Assembly: GCF_001931675.1 (NCBI RefSeq)
Contig: NZ_CP014839.1
Coordinates: forward strand, 3,720,001 to 3,784,000
From: Pandoraea thiooxydans
Lineage (GTDB): Bacteria > Pseudomonadota > Gammaproteobacteria > Burkholderiales > Burkholderiaceae
DNA length: 64,000 bases
Direction of reading: 5' to 3'
The notes beneath the pieces are model-generated. The model had not been told where the DNA came from and did not search any database. It was given only the letters and a program-made list of their open reading frames with translations. This document shows positions 18,601 to 26,953 of the stretch, piece by piece. Made by a program: the position numbers and the translations under genes. Position 1 is the stretch's first letter. Each line of letters begins with the position of its first letter.

Positions 18601-18673
18601 GCGTCGTGGCGGCGCCGCGCGAGGGCACGAGGTGAATCGGCTGGACCAGCGAGTCGGGGAATTTCTGCGTCAT
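15614..18673 (-). CDS. FAD-linked and (Fe-S)-binding D-2-hydroxyacid dehydrogenase (YdiJ type)
   Basis: A 1019-residue fusion. Residues about 50-230 form a PCMH-type FAD domain (LARGAGTSQCGQT, GGMAGNNSCGSRS). Residues about 240-530 form the FAD-oxidase C-terminal domain, with GEHGDGLCRGEW. A ferredoxin-like part holds CNNNGHCRKFDAGTMCPS and CVSCKGCKRDCPTGV for two 4Fe-4S clusters. Two CCG domains follow (LCCGRTFLS and SSCCGMAGSFGYE). This is the layout of YdiJ/GlcDF-like enzymes, which oxidise D-2-hydroxy acids such as D-2-hydroxyglutarate or D-lactate and pass electrons to the quinone pool. Its place between an FAH-fold enzyme and a DSD1 aldolase suggests a dedicated hydroxy-acid pathway. 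Confidence 0.92.
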   Translation of the reverse strand: MTQKFPDSLVQPIHLVPSRGAATTPLAARLRQALRGDVLFDAGARGRYATDASIYQIMPLGVVVPRDQADLLAALEIAREQRVPVLARGAGTSQCGQTVGEALVIDSSKWLNRVIDFDPAARTVTVEPGIVLDHLNAWLKPHGLWFPVDVSTGAQCTIGGMAGNNSCGSRSIEYGNMVHNVLAIDAVLADGTQARFGSLREPLVGARVNEILGGLRRIAMREHGEIAERVPKVLRRVAGYNIDLFDCQNPRAYTDDGFANLSHILVGAEGTLAYSRQLTLKLAPLPPHKVLGVVNFPTFYQAMDAAQHIVGLEPVAVELVDRTMIDLSMGNPAFRPVIEKALVGQPEAILLVEFAGEDKAALLARLGELEELMGELGLPGAVVRLPEAAAQKALWDVRKAGLNIMMSMKGDGKPVSFIEDCAVPLQHLAEYTRRLTEVFHRHGTEGTWYAHASVGTLHVRPILDMRRDGARKMRAIAEQAAELVREYKGAYSGEHGDGLCRGEWVAWQYGPRINAAFGEIKALFDPDNRFNPDKIVNPPRMDDRRNFRFAPGYAVAPLGAALDWSAWNVERDAQSGAQSAPGTGADATGGLASAIEMCNNNGHCRKFDAGTMCPSYRVTKDEQHVTRGRANTLRLAISGQLGEAGLAHPEVKAALDLCVSCKGCKRDCPTGVDMARVKIEARHAWSALHGITLRERLVAFMPRYAPLASRMPGLAALADNIPGVSAWARRRLGFAPGRSLPRFKPAFLARAAAPAAIRGNGREVLLFVDTFNNYLEPENARAAVRVLEAAGYAVHLNARPGQRPLCCGRTFLSAGLVEQAKHEARRALDAFRPFVERGVPIVGLEPSCLLTLRDEFLAYGYGDEAQRLAAHAFLFEEFLVREARAERLQLALKPLGVTQALVHGHCHQKAFDALTPVQTVLGWIPGLEVSTIESSCCGMAGSFGYEAEHHEASQAMAELSLLPAVRARPQGALVVADGTSCRHQIVDGAQTEAVHVARVLADALADALADAPDRSGPTR

Positions 18674-18723
18674 GGCAAATCAGGCAATCGGATGTCCGGG
18701 CCACCTGGCCCATCGGGCAGAGC

Positions 18724-19485
18724 TCAGGCGATCGTCAGTCGGACCGGCGGCAGACCAGCGATCTCGCCGACATAGACGCCGGGACGTTCCGGGAAATAAA
18801 TGCCGGTGTACGAACCGGCGGTGGCCACCATGCCGGGCGCGACACGCCGCCCCAGCCCGGTCCAGTGATTGACCAGCCATGGCAGCAGGCGGCGGGGATC
18901 GCCGGCCGGATTGGCCGGGGTGCCCTGAATCAGATCGGCGCCATCGAGCGAGAAGCGCATCGGCGGACGCAAAAACGGAAACGCCGCCTGGTAAGGCACC
19001 GGCTCGCCGACGATCAACGCGCCGTGGTTCTGCAAGTCGGCCAGTTGCGCAAGCTTGTCGGTGCGCGGCCAGTCGGCGAAGCGGCTGGAGACGATCTCGA
19101 TGGTCGCGACCATGCCCTGCACGCCCGCCATCACGGCGTCGTCGCTATAGGGGCGCGCCGCAGGCTCGAAAGCCTCGCCGAACACGAAGCCGATTTCGAG
19201 CTCCAGGCCGAGCACGCCAAAAGCGCCGCGCTCGACCGTGGCCGGGCTCATCGATACGCCCTCGGCCGGCAGCGGCGCGCCCTGGATCGGACCATCGTGC
19301 GACTTGCTGCCGACCTTCCAGCCGGCCGCCTCGCTACCGCGCTCGGCCAGGGTGGCAAGCTGCACCGCATAGGCTGCCGCCTCGTCGGCCGGCACCAGGG
19401 CCGCCGGCAATTCGGCCAGCGTCGACCTGCCGGCATGGGCGGCGGCCAGTTGGCCAGCCAGGGCTTGAATCTCGGGAGTGCTCAT
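18724..19485 (-). CDS. 2-oxo-acid hydratase/decarboxylase of the FAH/MhpD fold
   Basis: A 253-residue protein of the 2-keto-4-pentenoate hydratase type. It has the YAVQ and AAGWKVGSKS segments, the metal-site ELEIGFVFGE, and ATIEIVSSRFADW, typical of MhpD/oxalocrotonate decarboxylase relatives. The ATG at 19485 follows AAGGA with five-base spacing; longer starts lack a site. It sits between the MFS gene and the large dehydrogenase on the minus strand and probably handles a 2-oxo acid made in the pathway. Hydration versus decarboxylation cannot be decided here. Confidence 0.82.
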   Translation of the reverse strand: MSTPEIQALAGQLAAAHAGRSTLAELPAALVPADEAAAYAVQLATLAERGSEAAGWKVGSKSHDGPIQGAPLPAEGVSMSPATVERGAFGVLGLELEIGFVFGEAFEPAARPYSDDAVMAGVQGMVATIEIVSSRFADWPRTDKLAQLADLQNHGALIVGEPVPYQAAFPFLRPPMRFSLDGADLIQGTPANPAGDPRRLLPWLVNHWTGLGRRVAPGMVATAGSYTGIYFPERPGVYVGEIAGLPPVRLTIA

Positions 19486-19638
19486 GAACATCCTTGCAAC
19501 AGGGAACGGGAATGCAGCCACACTAAAGCAGTGGGGCGATAAATCAAGTCCGGCGGTACTGCGAAAACCGCGTTCCCGGCACCGGCGGCCGGGAACGTGG
19601 CATCGAGCGGGCTCGGGCGGCGTCGCGCCGCCACGCGC

Positions 19639-20922
19639 TCAGGATTTGCCCGACAACACCGGGGCCGCTGGCGCGCCGGCCTCGGCGCCGGCATCGAACC
19701 TGCTCTCAGGCTGCATGCGGAAGGCCAGCACGACGCCCAGCGCCATCAACGCCATGCTGGTCGCGAAAGGCAGGTTCCAGTTGCCGAAGCGGTCGATCAG
19801 GAAGCCGCCGACCACCGGGCTGAGAATCGCCGACAGCGCCGAGCCGGTGTTCATCATGCCGGCGGCCGTGCCCGCATGCTCGGGCGCAATGTCCATCGGA
19901 ATCGCCCACATCGGCCCGATCGTCATTTCCGCGAAGAAGAACCCGGCCGACAGGCACATCGCCGAGATCACCAGGTCGTGGGTAAACATCAGCGGGATCA
20001 GCACGATCAGCGTGAGCAGCATGCAGATCGACACCATCCAGCTGCGCGCGCGCCGCAGGTTGCCCGTCTTGACGAGAATTTTGTCGGTGACGATGCCGCC
20101 CAGCGTGTCGCCGATCACGCCGGCCAGGAATACGCTCGAGGCAAATACGGCCGACTTCTTCAGGTTGAGGTCGTAGTTGTGCAGGAAATACTGCGGGATC
20201 CAGCTCAGGAACAGCCAAAGCGTCCAGCCGTAGCAGAAGTACACGATGGTGACCGGCATCATGCGCTTGAAGAGTTTGGCCCAGGCGACCTTGGGCGCCT
20301 TGGGCTTGGGCGGGGGCAGGCTGTCGAGTTCCTGCTGCGTGATGCGCGGATGATCCTTCGGATGCTCGCGGAAGGTCAGCGCCCAGACAGCCACCCACAC
20401 CAGGCTCAGCGCGCCGGTGGCGTAAAACGCGGCGCGCCAGCCGTAATTGACCATGATCGCGACCACCACCAGCGGCGCCACCGCATTGCCGATGCGCGCG
20501 GCCGAGTGCGTGATGCCCTGCGCGAACCCGCGCTTTTCCTTAGGCACCCAGCGCGACATCATCGAGGTCGCGCCGGGGAACGTGGCGCCCTCGCCAAAGC
20601 CCAGCAGCAGGCGGGCGATGACCATCGTCAACAGTCCGCCGGACATGCCGGTGAGGATCGTCGCGAGCGCCCAGATCAGACCGCAGCCGACCAGGGTCTT
20701 GCCGGCGCCGAAGCGGTCGCTGACCCAGCCGCCGATGATCTGGAACAGCAGGTAAGGATACGCAAAGGCGGAAAACACAAAACCGATTTCCGTCTTGCTC
20801 AGTCCGAAGTCCTTGGCGAAGCCAGCGGCCGCGGTGCTGACATTGACGCGGTCGAGGTAGGTGATGAAATACATGATGCACAGCATCAGCAGCACGGTGC
20901 TGGTCACGCGAAAACGCTTCAT
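19639..20922 (-). CDS. MFS transporter, anion:cation symporter (ACS) type
   Basis: A 427-residue twelve-helix carrier. Its start, with YLDRVNVSTAA, and the loop-2/3 motif GGWVSDRFGAGKTLVGCGL are typical of the ACS/glucarate-phthalate group that imports organic anions with protons. The central loop is about 40 residues long and proline/lysine-rich (PPPKPKAPK). It lies in the minus-strand run between the aminotransferase and the FAH-fold gene and is the likely importer for the pathway substrate, an organic anion. Confidence 0.9.
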   Translation of the reverse strand: MKRFRVTSTVLLMLCIMYFITYLDRVNVSTAAAGFAKDFGLSKTEIGFVFSAFAYPYLLFQIIGGWVSDRFGAGKTLVGCGLIWALATILTGMSGGLLTMVIARLLLGFGEGATFPGATSMMSRWVPKEKRGFAQGITHSAARIGNAVAPLVVVAIMVNYGWRAAFYATGALSLVWVAVWALTFREHPKDHPRITQQELDSLPPPKPKAPKVAWAKLFKRMMPVTIVYFCYGWTLWLFLSWIPQYFLHNYDLNLKKSAVFASSVFLAGVIGDTLGGIVTDKILVKTGNLRRARSWMVSICMLLTLIVLIPLMFTHDLVISAMCLSAGFFFAEMTIGPMWAIPMDIAPEHAGTAAGMMNTGSALSAILSPVVGGFLIDRFGNWNLPFATSMALMALGVVLAFRMQPESRFDAGAEAGAPAAPVLSGKS

Positions 20923-21044
20923 GGTGTGTTGTCTCCGTTATTGTCGGTCGCGCGGCGTGACCGCGCGGTGAGTTTGTCGTGGCATCGGTGCCCGCTTCTG
21001 GCGGCGGCTGGCCGATGCCTGCGTTGGAAGGCTGGCGGTGCGGC

Positions 21045-22268
21045 TTACGCCACCGCCTTCAGGGGTGCGGCCGCGGCGGGCGTGGCGGCGAGGTAGGCCA
21101 TGGCCGCGCTCACGCCGCTGCCGGCCACCGGCACGCCGGCGATCGTCAGCCCCATCTCGCAGCCGGCGAGCGCGGCCATCAGCGTGAGTTCATTGCAATC
21201 GCCCAGGTGGCCGATGCGGAACATGCGGCCCTTGACCTTGCCCAGGCCCGCGCCGAGCGACAGGTTGAAGCGCTCGTAGATGATCTTGCGCACGGCGTCG
21301 GCATCGACGCCCTCGGGCATCATCACGCCGGTCAGCACGGGGCTATAGACCGCCGGGTCGGCGCATTGAATCTCCAGCCCCCAGGCGCGCACCGCGCGCC
21401 GGCACGCTTCGGCCAGGCGCTGGTGCCGCACGAAGACGTTGTCCAGCCCTTCGCCGAGAATCATGTCGAGCGCCTCGGCCAGCCCGTACAGCAGATTGGT
21501 GTTGGGCGTGTAGGGCCAGTAGCCGTTCTTGTTCATCTCGATGATTTCGTCCCAGCCCCAGAAGCTGCGCGGCAGTCCGGCATGGCGGCTGGCCTCGATC
21601 GCCTTGGGCGAGAGCGCGTTGAAACTGATGCCGGGCGGCAGCATCAGGCCCTTTTGCGAGCCCGAGACGGTCACGTCGACGCCCCACTCGTCGTGACGAT
21701 AATCGGCCGAAGCCAGGCCCGAGATGGTGTCGACCAGCAGCAGCGCCGGGTGTCCGGCCGCATCGATCGCACGGCGCACCGCCGCGATATCGGACGTCAC
21801 GCCGGTGGAGGTTTCGTTATGCACCACGCACACCGCCTTGACGAGGTGCCCGGTGTCGACGCGCAGGCGCGTCTCGATGGCCGCGGCGTCGACCCCGTGG
21901 CGCCAGCCCTCGGCACCCGGCAAGCCGAGAAACTCGGGCTTGAGGCCGAGGTTATCGGCCATCTTCTTCCACAGCGACGCGAACTGGCCGGTCTCGTACA
22001 TCAGCACCGTGTCGCCCGGGCTGAGCGTGTTCGACAGCGCCGCCTCCCACGCGCCGGTGCCCGAGGCCGGGTAAATGATGACCGGATGCTTTGTCTTGAA
22101 AATTTTCTTGATGCCGTCGAGCACCTTCAGGCCCAGCGCGCCGAACTCGGGCCCGCGATGGTCGATGGTGGGATAACTCATGGCCCGCAGGATGCGGTCC
22201 GGCACCGGACTCGGCCCCGGGATCTGCAAAAAGTGACGCCCGGCGGGATGGAAGTCCAGCTGAATCAT
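21045..22268 (-). CDS. Class V aminotransferase, serine/alanine-glyoxylate type
   Basis: A 407-residue fold-type I PLP aminotransferase: FLQIPGPSPVPDRILRAM at the N-terminus, ASGTGAWEAALSN for phosphate binding, LLLVDTISGLASADY with the PLP-contacting Asp, and GSQKGLMLPPG with the Schiff-base Lys. This is the serine-glyoxylate/alanine-glyoxylate aminotransferase group, which transfers amino groups to glyoxylate to give glycine. It is first in the five-gene minus-strand run. A 16-base palindrome at 22289-22304 just upstream of its start is probably the operator of the divergent GntR gene. Confidence 0.9.
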   Translation of the reverse strand: MIQLDFHPAGRHFLQIPGPSPVPDRILRAMSYPTIDHRGPEFGALGLKVLDGIKKIFKTKHPVIIYPASGTGAWEAALSNTLSPGDTVLMYETGQFASLWKKMADNLGLKPEFLGLPGAEGWRHGVDAAAIETRLRVDTGHLVKAVCVVHNETSTGVTSDIAAVRRAIDAAGHPALLLVDTISGLASADYRHDEWGVDVTVSGSQKGLMLPPGISFNALSPKAIEASRHAGLPRSFWGWDEIIEMNKNGYWPYTPNTNLLYGLAEALDMILGEGLDNVFVRHQRLAEACRRAVRAWGLEIQCADPAVYSPVLTGVMMPEGVDADAVRKIIYERFNLSLGAGLGKVKGRMFRIGHLGDCNELTLMAALAGCEMGLTIAGVPVAGSGVSAAMAYLAATPAAAAPLKAVA

Positions 22269-22288
22269 GCGAATCTCCTGTTAATTGA

Positions 22289-22304
22289 ATTTTGCATGCA
22301 AAAT
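22289..22304. promoter_or_regulatory. Perfect GntR-type palindrome upstream of the aminotransferase
   Basis: ATTTTGCATGCAAAAT is a perfect 16-base palindrome, 21 bases before the aminotransferase start. The same sequence with one central change recurs at 22435-22450, at the start of the divergent GntR gene. Two such sites in one 173-base divergent region strongly suggest operators for that GntR protein. Confidence 0.7.
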
Positions 22305-22434
22305 ACTTTACCAAATTCCGTCCGCTTGTCAAAGAAAAATTTCGCTGGGGAATTGTCGGGTTTACCCCGTATTTACAAGGCAAATACCGAATCAGGACGA
22401 GATGCAGTAAAATCGGACGAAACTATCTATGCAA

Positions 22435-22450
22435 ATTTTGTATGCAAAAT
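22435..22450. promoter_or_regulatory. Second GntR-type palindrome overlapping the regulator's start codon
   Basis: ATTTTGTATGCAAAAT differs from the perfect palindrome at 22289-22304 by one base. The ATG at 22442 chosen for the GntR gene lies inside it, so binding would block the regulator's own expression directly. An extra half-site (TATGCAAATTTTG) overlaps on its left. Confidence 0.65.
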
Positions 22451-23167
22451 TCCGCCAATCAAGCTGATTTGAGCGCCGCGACACCCGCGCTGCCCAAGGT
22501 CACGCGGCTGCGGCTGCACGACACCGTGGTCGAGCATCTGCGCAACTTCATCGTCGAAGGGGTGTTGAAACCGGGCACCAAGCTCAACGAGCGCGAGCTG
22601 TGCGACACGCTGGGGATTTCGCGCACGCCGCTGCGCGAGGCGCTGAAAGTGCTGGCGGCCGAGGGGCTGATCGACATCTCGCCCAATCGCGGCGCGACCG
22701 TCTCGCGCATGACCGAAGCGGAGATCCGCGAAACCTTCGAAGTGATGAGCGGGCTCGAAGCGTTCTCGGGTGAGTTGGCGTGCGAGCGCATCACGCCGGC
22801 CGAGCTGGCCGAGATCAAGGCGCTGCACTACACCATGCTGGCGTGCCGCGCGCAAAACGACCTGCCCGGCTACTACAGCCGCAACCGCGAAATTCACGAT
22901 CGCATCAACGAAGCCGCGCGCAACTCGGCGCTGCGGCAAATCTACATCTCGGTCAACCGCCGCCTGCAATCGCTGCGCTTTCGCTCCAATTTCCAGACCG
23001 CGAAGTGGGACCGCGCGGTGCAGGAGCACGACGAAATGATTCAGGCGCTCGAGGCGCGCGACGGCAAGCGCCTCGCAGCCATCCTGCGCCAGCACTTGCT
23101 GGAAAAGCGCGACGCCGTGCTGCAACTGGCGGCCGAAGCGGCTGAAGCGGGGGCGCAGGACGATTGA
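22442..23167 (+). CDS. FCD-type GntR transcriptional regulator of the hydroxy-acid operon
   Basis: A 241-residue GntR/FCD protein. The wHTH contains ERELCDTLGISRTPLREALKVLAAEGLIDI, followed by a helical FCD domain with the R-EIH and H-EMI histidines. The ATG at 22442 (MQNSANQADL) is the last plausible one before the wHTH. It has no SD and sits inside a palindrome, so a leaderless transcript or another start is possible. The frame stays open upstream to 22292, but that part overlaps both operators. The gene is divergent from the aminotransferase-led operon and probably represses it until an acid effector binds. Confidence 0.83.
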   Translation: MQNSANQADLSAATPALPKVTRLRLHDTVVEHLRNFIVEGVLKPGTKLNERELCDTLGISRTPLREALKVLAAEGLIDISPNRGATVSRMTEAEIRETFEVMSGLEAFSGELACERITPAELAEIKALHYTMLACRAQNDLPGYYSRNREIHDRINEAARNSALRQIYISVNRRLQSLRFRSNFQTAKWDRAVQEHDEMIQALEARDGKRLAAILRQHLLEKRDAVLQLAAEAAEAGAQDD

Positions 23168-23320
23168 GGGCAGCGCCGTGCAAACCCGCACCACCGAGGT
23201 GCGCGCTTGCACCGCAACGGTCACCCTCTCTCGCGCCAGATGCCGCGCGGCGCTCGGCACGCGTCTTGCTGGCTTCAGGGATCAACGCCCACCCGTGAGA
23301 GACCGTTCGCCGCGCCCGCC

Positions 23321-24400
23321 ATGCAAAGCCCGCCCCCCGCGCCATCCAACCGTATCAACGCCGAGCCCGGCGCCCCCTTCGGCTTGAGCCTCAAACGCCG
23401 GATCGGCGGCCTCTATGTGCTGCTGATCGCCTTCAATGCCCTCGCCTGGTCGTGGGCATGGATCGCCTTTCGCGAGCGGCCACTGCTGCTGGGCACCGCC
23501 CTGCTGGCCTACAGTCTCGGCCTGCGCCATGCGGTGGACGCCGACCACATCGCCGCGATCGACAACGTGACCCGCAAGCTGATGCAGCAGGGCCAGCGCC
23601 CCGTCTCGGTGGGTTTGATGTTTTCGCTCGGGCATTCGAGCATCGTGGTGCTGGCCTCGGCCGCGATGGCCGCCACCGCGCTCGCGTTCGGGCAGCGCCT
23701 CGCCCCGCTGCAGGCGGCCGGCAGCCTGATCGGCACGGCCGTCTCGGCGCTGTTCCTGTTCGGCATCGGCTGGCTCAATCTGCTCGTGCTGCGCTCGGTG
23801 CTGCGCTCGTTTCGGCGCGTGCGGGCCGGCGAGCGCTATGCGGACGAAGATTTCGATCTGCTGATCGGCAATCGCGGCCTGCTCGCGCGGCTCTTCAAAC
23901 CGATGTTCCGGCTCGTCTCGCGCAGCTGGCACATGTATCCGCTCGGCGTGCTGTTCGGGCTGGGTTTCGACACCGCCACCGAAATCGGCCTGCTCGGTAT
24001 TTCGGCAGCCGAAGCATCACGCGGCATGCCGGTCTGGTCGATCCTGGTGTTTCCGATGCTCTTCACCGCCGGCATGACGCTGATCGACACCACCGACAGC
24101 CTGCTGATGCTCGGCGCCTACGGCTGGGCCTTCGTCAAGCCGATCCGCAAGCTCTACTACAACCTCACGATCACCTCGATCTCGGTCGTGGTGGCTTTCG
24201 CCGTCGCCGCGATCGAGACGCTCGGGCTGGCCGTCGACCACCTGCAACTCAAAGGTGCGGCCTGGCAAGCGATCGCTTCGCTCAATCGCGACTTCGGCAC
24301 GCTCGGCGCTCTCATCATCGGCCTGTTCGCCGCGAGCTGGACAATCTCGATCGCGATTTACAAATGGCGGCGGCTCGACGAGGTGGAGCTTGGGGTGTAG
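23321..24400 (+). CDS. NiCoT-family nickel/cobalt permease
   Basis: A 359-residue eight-helix permease of the HoxN/NixA family. It carries the helix-2 signature RHAVDADHIAAIDN, which binds the metal, then LGHSSIVVLAS, LGFDTATEIGLL and GMTLIDTTDS, the four conserved NiCoT motifs. It imports Ni2+ and/or Co2+ across the inner membrane. I use the ATG at 23321; an earlier in-frame ATG adds an implausible Arg/Pro-rich leader. No metalloenzyme is adjacent, though the Ni/Mn-type ureohydrolase at 62394-63368 is one possible user in this window. I saw no riboswitch in the 150 bases upstream. Confidence 0.92.
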   Translation: MQSPPPAPSNRINAEPGAPFGLSLKRRIGGLYVLLIAFNALAWSWAWIAFRERPLLLGTALLAYSLGLRHAVDADHIAAIDNVTRKLMQQGQRPVSVGLMFSLGHSSIVVLASAAMAATALAFGQRLAPLQAAGSLIGTAVSALFLFGIGWLNLLVLRSVLRSFRRVRAGERYADEDFDLLIGNRGLLARLFKPMFRLVSRSWHMYPLGVLFGLGFDTATEIGLLGISAAEASRGMPVWSILVFPMLFTAGMTLIDTTDSLLMLGAYGWAFVKPIRKLYYNLTITSISVVVAFAVAAIETLGLAVDHLQLKGAAWQAIASLNRDFGTLGALIIGLFAASWTISIAIYKWRRLDEVELGV

Positions 24401-24440
24401 CGTGCGGCCGCTGGCGGCAAGCCGGGGCGCCTGCCCACGA

Positions 24441-25571
24441 TCACAACGCCAGCGTCAAATGCGCCTTGCCGACGACGACCTTGCCGTCGAAACCATGAAT
24501 TTGCGACAGCCACGCCGAGTCGGGTAACGTCGGCGGCGCCAGATGCGACAGCACCAGGGTCTTGACGCGGGCGGCGCTGGCAATCTCGCCGAGAACCGCC
24601 GCATCGGTATGCGCCTGCGTCAGATGCCGTAATTTGGCCGCATGCGCGAAGCTCAGCGGCTGCGGGAAAAGATTTCTCGCCCAGCCGAGATCGATGGCCT
24701 CGTGCACCAGTATGTCGGCCCCCTGCGCCAGCTCGATCAGGTTTTCGCACCGGGTCGTATCGCCCGAAAATACGATGACGCCATCGGCCGTCTCGAAGCG
24801 AAAGGCAAAGGCGGGAAACATCGGGCGATGATTGACCAATATCGCCGACACCGCCACGTTTTCGTCGCGGTAGACGGGAAGCGGCCGCATGCGCGGGGCG
24901 GGATTGGCGAACGATGCTTGAAGGCCGGCCGGCAGGACGATGTCGTGCACATCGAGATAGCGATGAGGGTTCGGCTTGCCGCTATCGGTGATGTTGTCGT
25001 TCAGGTCGGAGGCAAAGCCGCGGTAAAGCGACTCGGTCATCTCGCGGGTGCCCGGTTGAGGATTCGACGGGTTGACCAGGTCGACATGGTGGCCGGAGGC
25101 AAGAAAGGCACTGCGCTGCGCCGGAACCGCCCCTGGGCCATGGATTTGAACCGGCGACTTGCGGCGCAGCAGGCCATCGGTCGAGCCGAACAGCAGCAAC
25201 TCCGAGTAATCGACCACGTGGTCCGCATGCAAATGCGTGATGAATGCCGCGCGCAATGTCTCCAGCCCGCCGGGCCTGGCCTGCGGGCCCGGACTCGCCA
25301 GGCCCGCGGCATAGTAGGCGTCGAGCCAGCCGCGCCCGAAATCGACCAGATAGACATCCTTGCCGACGGCCACCGCCGACGAAATGCCGCCGCAACTGCA
25401 ACCGCGCCAGGCCGTTCTGCCGGCACCCACGCCCAACAGAACCAGCCGGGTGCGCGCCTGTGTCGGCACCGGATCGGGTGACGCCGCGCGCGACCCGCGC
25501 CGGCTGCCGAGTGTGGCGCCCAGCGCCAGCGATCCGGCGCCGGTCAATACTTTTCTGCGTGTCTTGTCCAT
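24441..25571 (-). CDS. Tat-exported MBL-fold hydrolase
   Basis: A 376-residue metallo-beta-lactamase-fold protein. The start MDKTRRKVLTGAGSLALGATLG is a twin-arginine signal, so it is predicted to act in the periplasm. The metal motif is THLHADH, with VFSGDTTRCENL and LVLSHLAPP providing the later ligands. It is closest in look to the RNase Z/arylsulfatase-like (AtsA) branch, which hydrolyses esters, lactones or sulfates. It is the ninth and last gene of the TetR-linked run and has a cytoplasmic relative at 36647-37540. I infer periplasmic release or ring opening of an aromatic precursor; the substrate is unknown. Confidence 0.85.
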   Translation of the reverse strand: MDKTRRKVLTGAGSLALGATLGSRRGSRAASPDPVPTQARTRLVLLGVGAGRTAWRGCSCGGISSAVAVGKDVYLVDFGRGWLDAYYAAGLASPGPQARPGGLETLRAAFITHLHADHVVDYSELLLFGSTDGLLRRKSPVQIHGPGAVPAQRSAFLASGHHVDLVNPSNPQPGTREMTESLYRGFASDLNDNITDSGKPNPHRYLDVHDIVLPAGLQASFANPAPRMRPLPVYRDENVAVSAILVNHRPMFPAFAFRFETADGVIVFSGDTTRCENLIELAQGADILVHEAIDLGWARNLFPQPLSFAHAAKLRHLTQAHTDAAVLGEIASAARVKTLVLSHLAPPTLPDSAWLSQIHGFDGKVVVGKAHLTLAL

Positions 25572-25628
25572 GAGATTTGCGTTCGAAAAATAGATGAACG
25601 AGAAGCGCCCGGCCGAGGGCACTCGACC

Positions 25629-26867
25629 TCAAAACCGGTATTTGCGGAACAGGAAAATGACGCCGGCGCATATCACGCAGATGACGGATGAAGCGGCCAG
25701 TACACCCGAGTAGTTGCCGGCCGAGTCATACCAGCGACCGAACAAGGTGGGACCGGCGACGCCGCCCAGGGCAAAGGCCGAATAGGTCAGCCCGTACAGG
25801 AAGCCAAAATGCTTCAAGCCGAAGTACCGGGTGACGAAATAAGGCACGAAGTCGCCCTCCGAGCCGACGATAAAGCCGATCAGGATCGCGCCGCCCAGAA
25901 TCGTGTCGCTTTGCCCTGCGGCGGCGTGACTGACCAGTTGAATGCCAATGGCGCCCAGCATGAAGCACGCGGCCGCCACCCAGGGGGCAAATACCTTGTC
26001 GAGCAGCATGCCCACGCCAACGCGCCCGAGCGCCACGCCAAGCCCGGCCACCGCGACGGCGCGCGCGGCGAAGCCCGGTGAAATGCCGCGATCGGTGAAC
26101 ATGGCCGGCAGATGCACCATCGCGCCCAGGCTGATCGCCGAGATCACGAACGTCACGAGCATCAGCAGCCAGAACATCGGCCGGTGCAACGCGTCGCGCA
26201 CCGAATCGCCCTCGGGTTCGCGCAACGCGAGGTCCGTCGGCGATGCCGGCTTGGCCGGGTCGACCACGCTGGCGCGCAAAAGAAGCCGCGCCACGACGGC
26301 CAGCAACAGCGCGATCAGCGCCAGGCCGCGGTAAGCGATTCGCCAATCGTAGGCCTGCAGCAGCGCGTGGGCGACGAGCGGCATGACGGCCGCGCCCAGA
26401 CCCACGCCGATCATCGAAAATCCGATCGCCGCGCCGCGCCGAGCGCTGAAGACGCGGGAAATGACCGTGACATAGCCTGCCGGGCCGGTTGCTACGCCGC
26501 CAAAACCAATCACGAAATTCAACAGCGCAAAGATGAACGGATTGCCCGGCGCCATGCTCAGCAGCGCGAGCAAAACGGCGAACACGATGCCGGAGCCCAA
26601 CAGGATCCGGCGCGCGGGGTACCGGTCGAACAGCCGGCCGACGACGAACGACCCGCACGCCAGGCCCACCATGAAAAATAGCGCGCAGGCCGAGATCTCC
26701 GAGCGGCTCCAGTGGAACGACGCGGCAATGGCTTTCAGAAATATGCCGACCGTAGCGAAATGCACCGTGGCAATGCCGCCGGCCATGCCGAGCGCGCAGC
26801 CGATCAGGACGGAGACTTTCTGCAGATTCGAAGCCTCGGCATGAGGCAGACTAATAGCGTTTTCCAT
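25629..26867 (-). CDS. MFS transporter (oxalate/formate-antiporter/MCT-like) of the aromatic island
   Basis: A 412-residue twelve-helix MFS carrier. It has the loop-2/3 motif VGRLFDRYPARRILLGSG and the RVGVGMLLDKVF repeat in the second half, as in monocarboxylate-type permeases. The pseudo-signature RYFGLKHFGFLYGLTYSAFALGG matches the aligned part of the second island carrier at 37602-38873 (RYLGMRAFGTFFGFNMAAF). It lies between the porin and MBL genes on the minus strand, with gaps under 90 bases. Its probable role is inner-membrane import of the acid that the island degrades. Confidence 0.88.
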   Translation of the reverse strand: MENAISLPHAEASNLQKVSVLIGCALGMAGGIATVHFATVGIFLKAIAASFHWSRSEISACALFFMVGLACGSFVVGRLFDRYPARRILLGSGIVFAVLLALLSMAPGNPFIFALLNFVIGFGGVATGPAGYVTVISRVFSARRGAAIGFSMIGVGLGAAVMPLVAHALLQAYDWRIAYRGLALIALLLAVVARLLLRASVVDPAKPASPTDLALREPEGDSVRDALHRPMFWLLMLVTFVISAISLGAMVHLPAMFTDRGISPGFAARAVAVAGLGVALGRVGVGMLLDKVFAPWVAAACFMLGAIGIQLVSHAAAGQSDTILGGAILIGFIVGSEGDFVPYFVTRYFGLKHFGFLYGLTYSAFALGGVAGPTLFGRWYDSAGNYSGVLAASSVICVICAGVIFLFRKYRF

Positions 26868-26953
26868 TTGACATATCCATGGGGATGGCCTGACGGCAGG
26901 CGGTCATGACCGTACGGGCGGGAACGCGGCTGCGCTCGCCCGCGCGGCGCGGA

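Noticed and set aside
15920-18775. Frame of about 950 codons antisense to the FAD/Fe-S dehydrogenase
   Set aside because: The opposite strand carries an unmistakable enzyme with complete domains; the antisense product has no family character.
23168-23320. Cobalamin or nickel riboswitch before the NiCoT gene
   Set aside because: I looked for the conserved B12-box-like and NiCo-type helices and saw none in this short gap.
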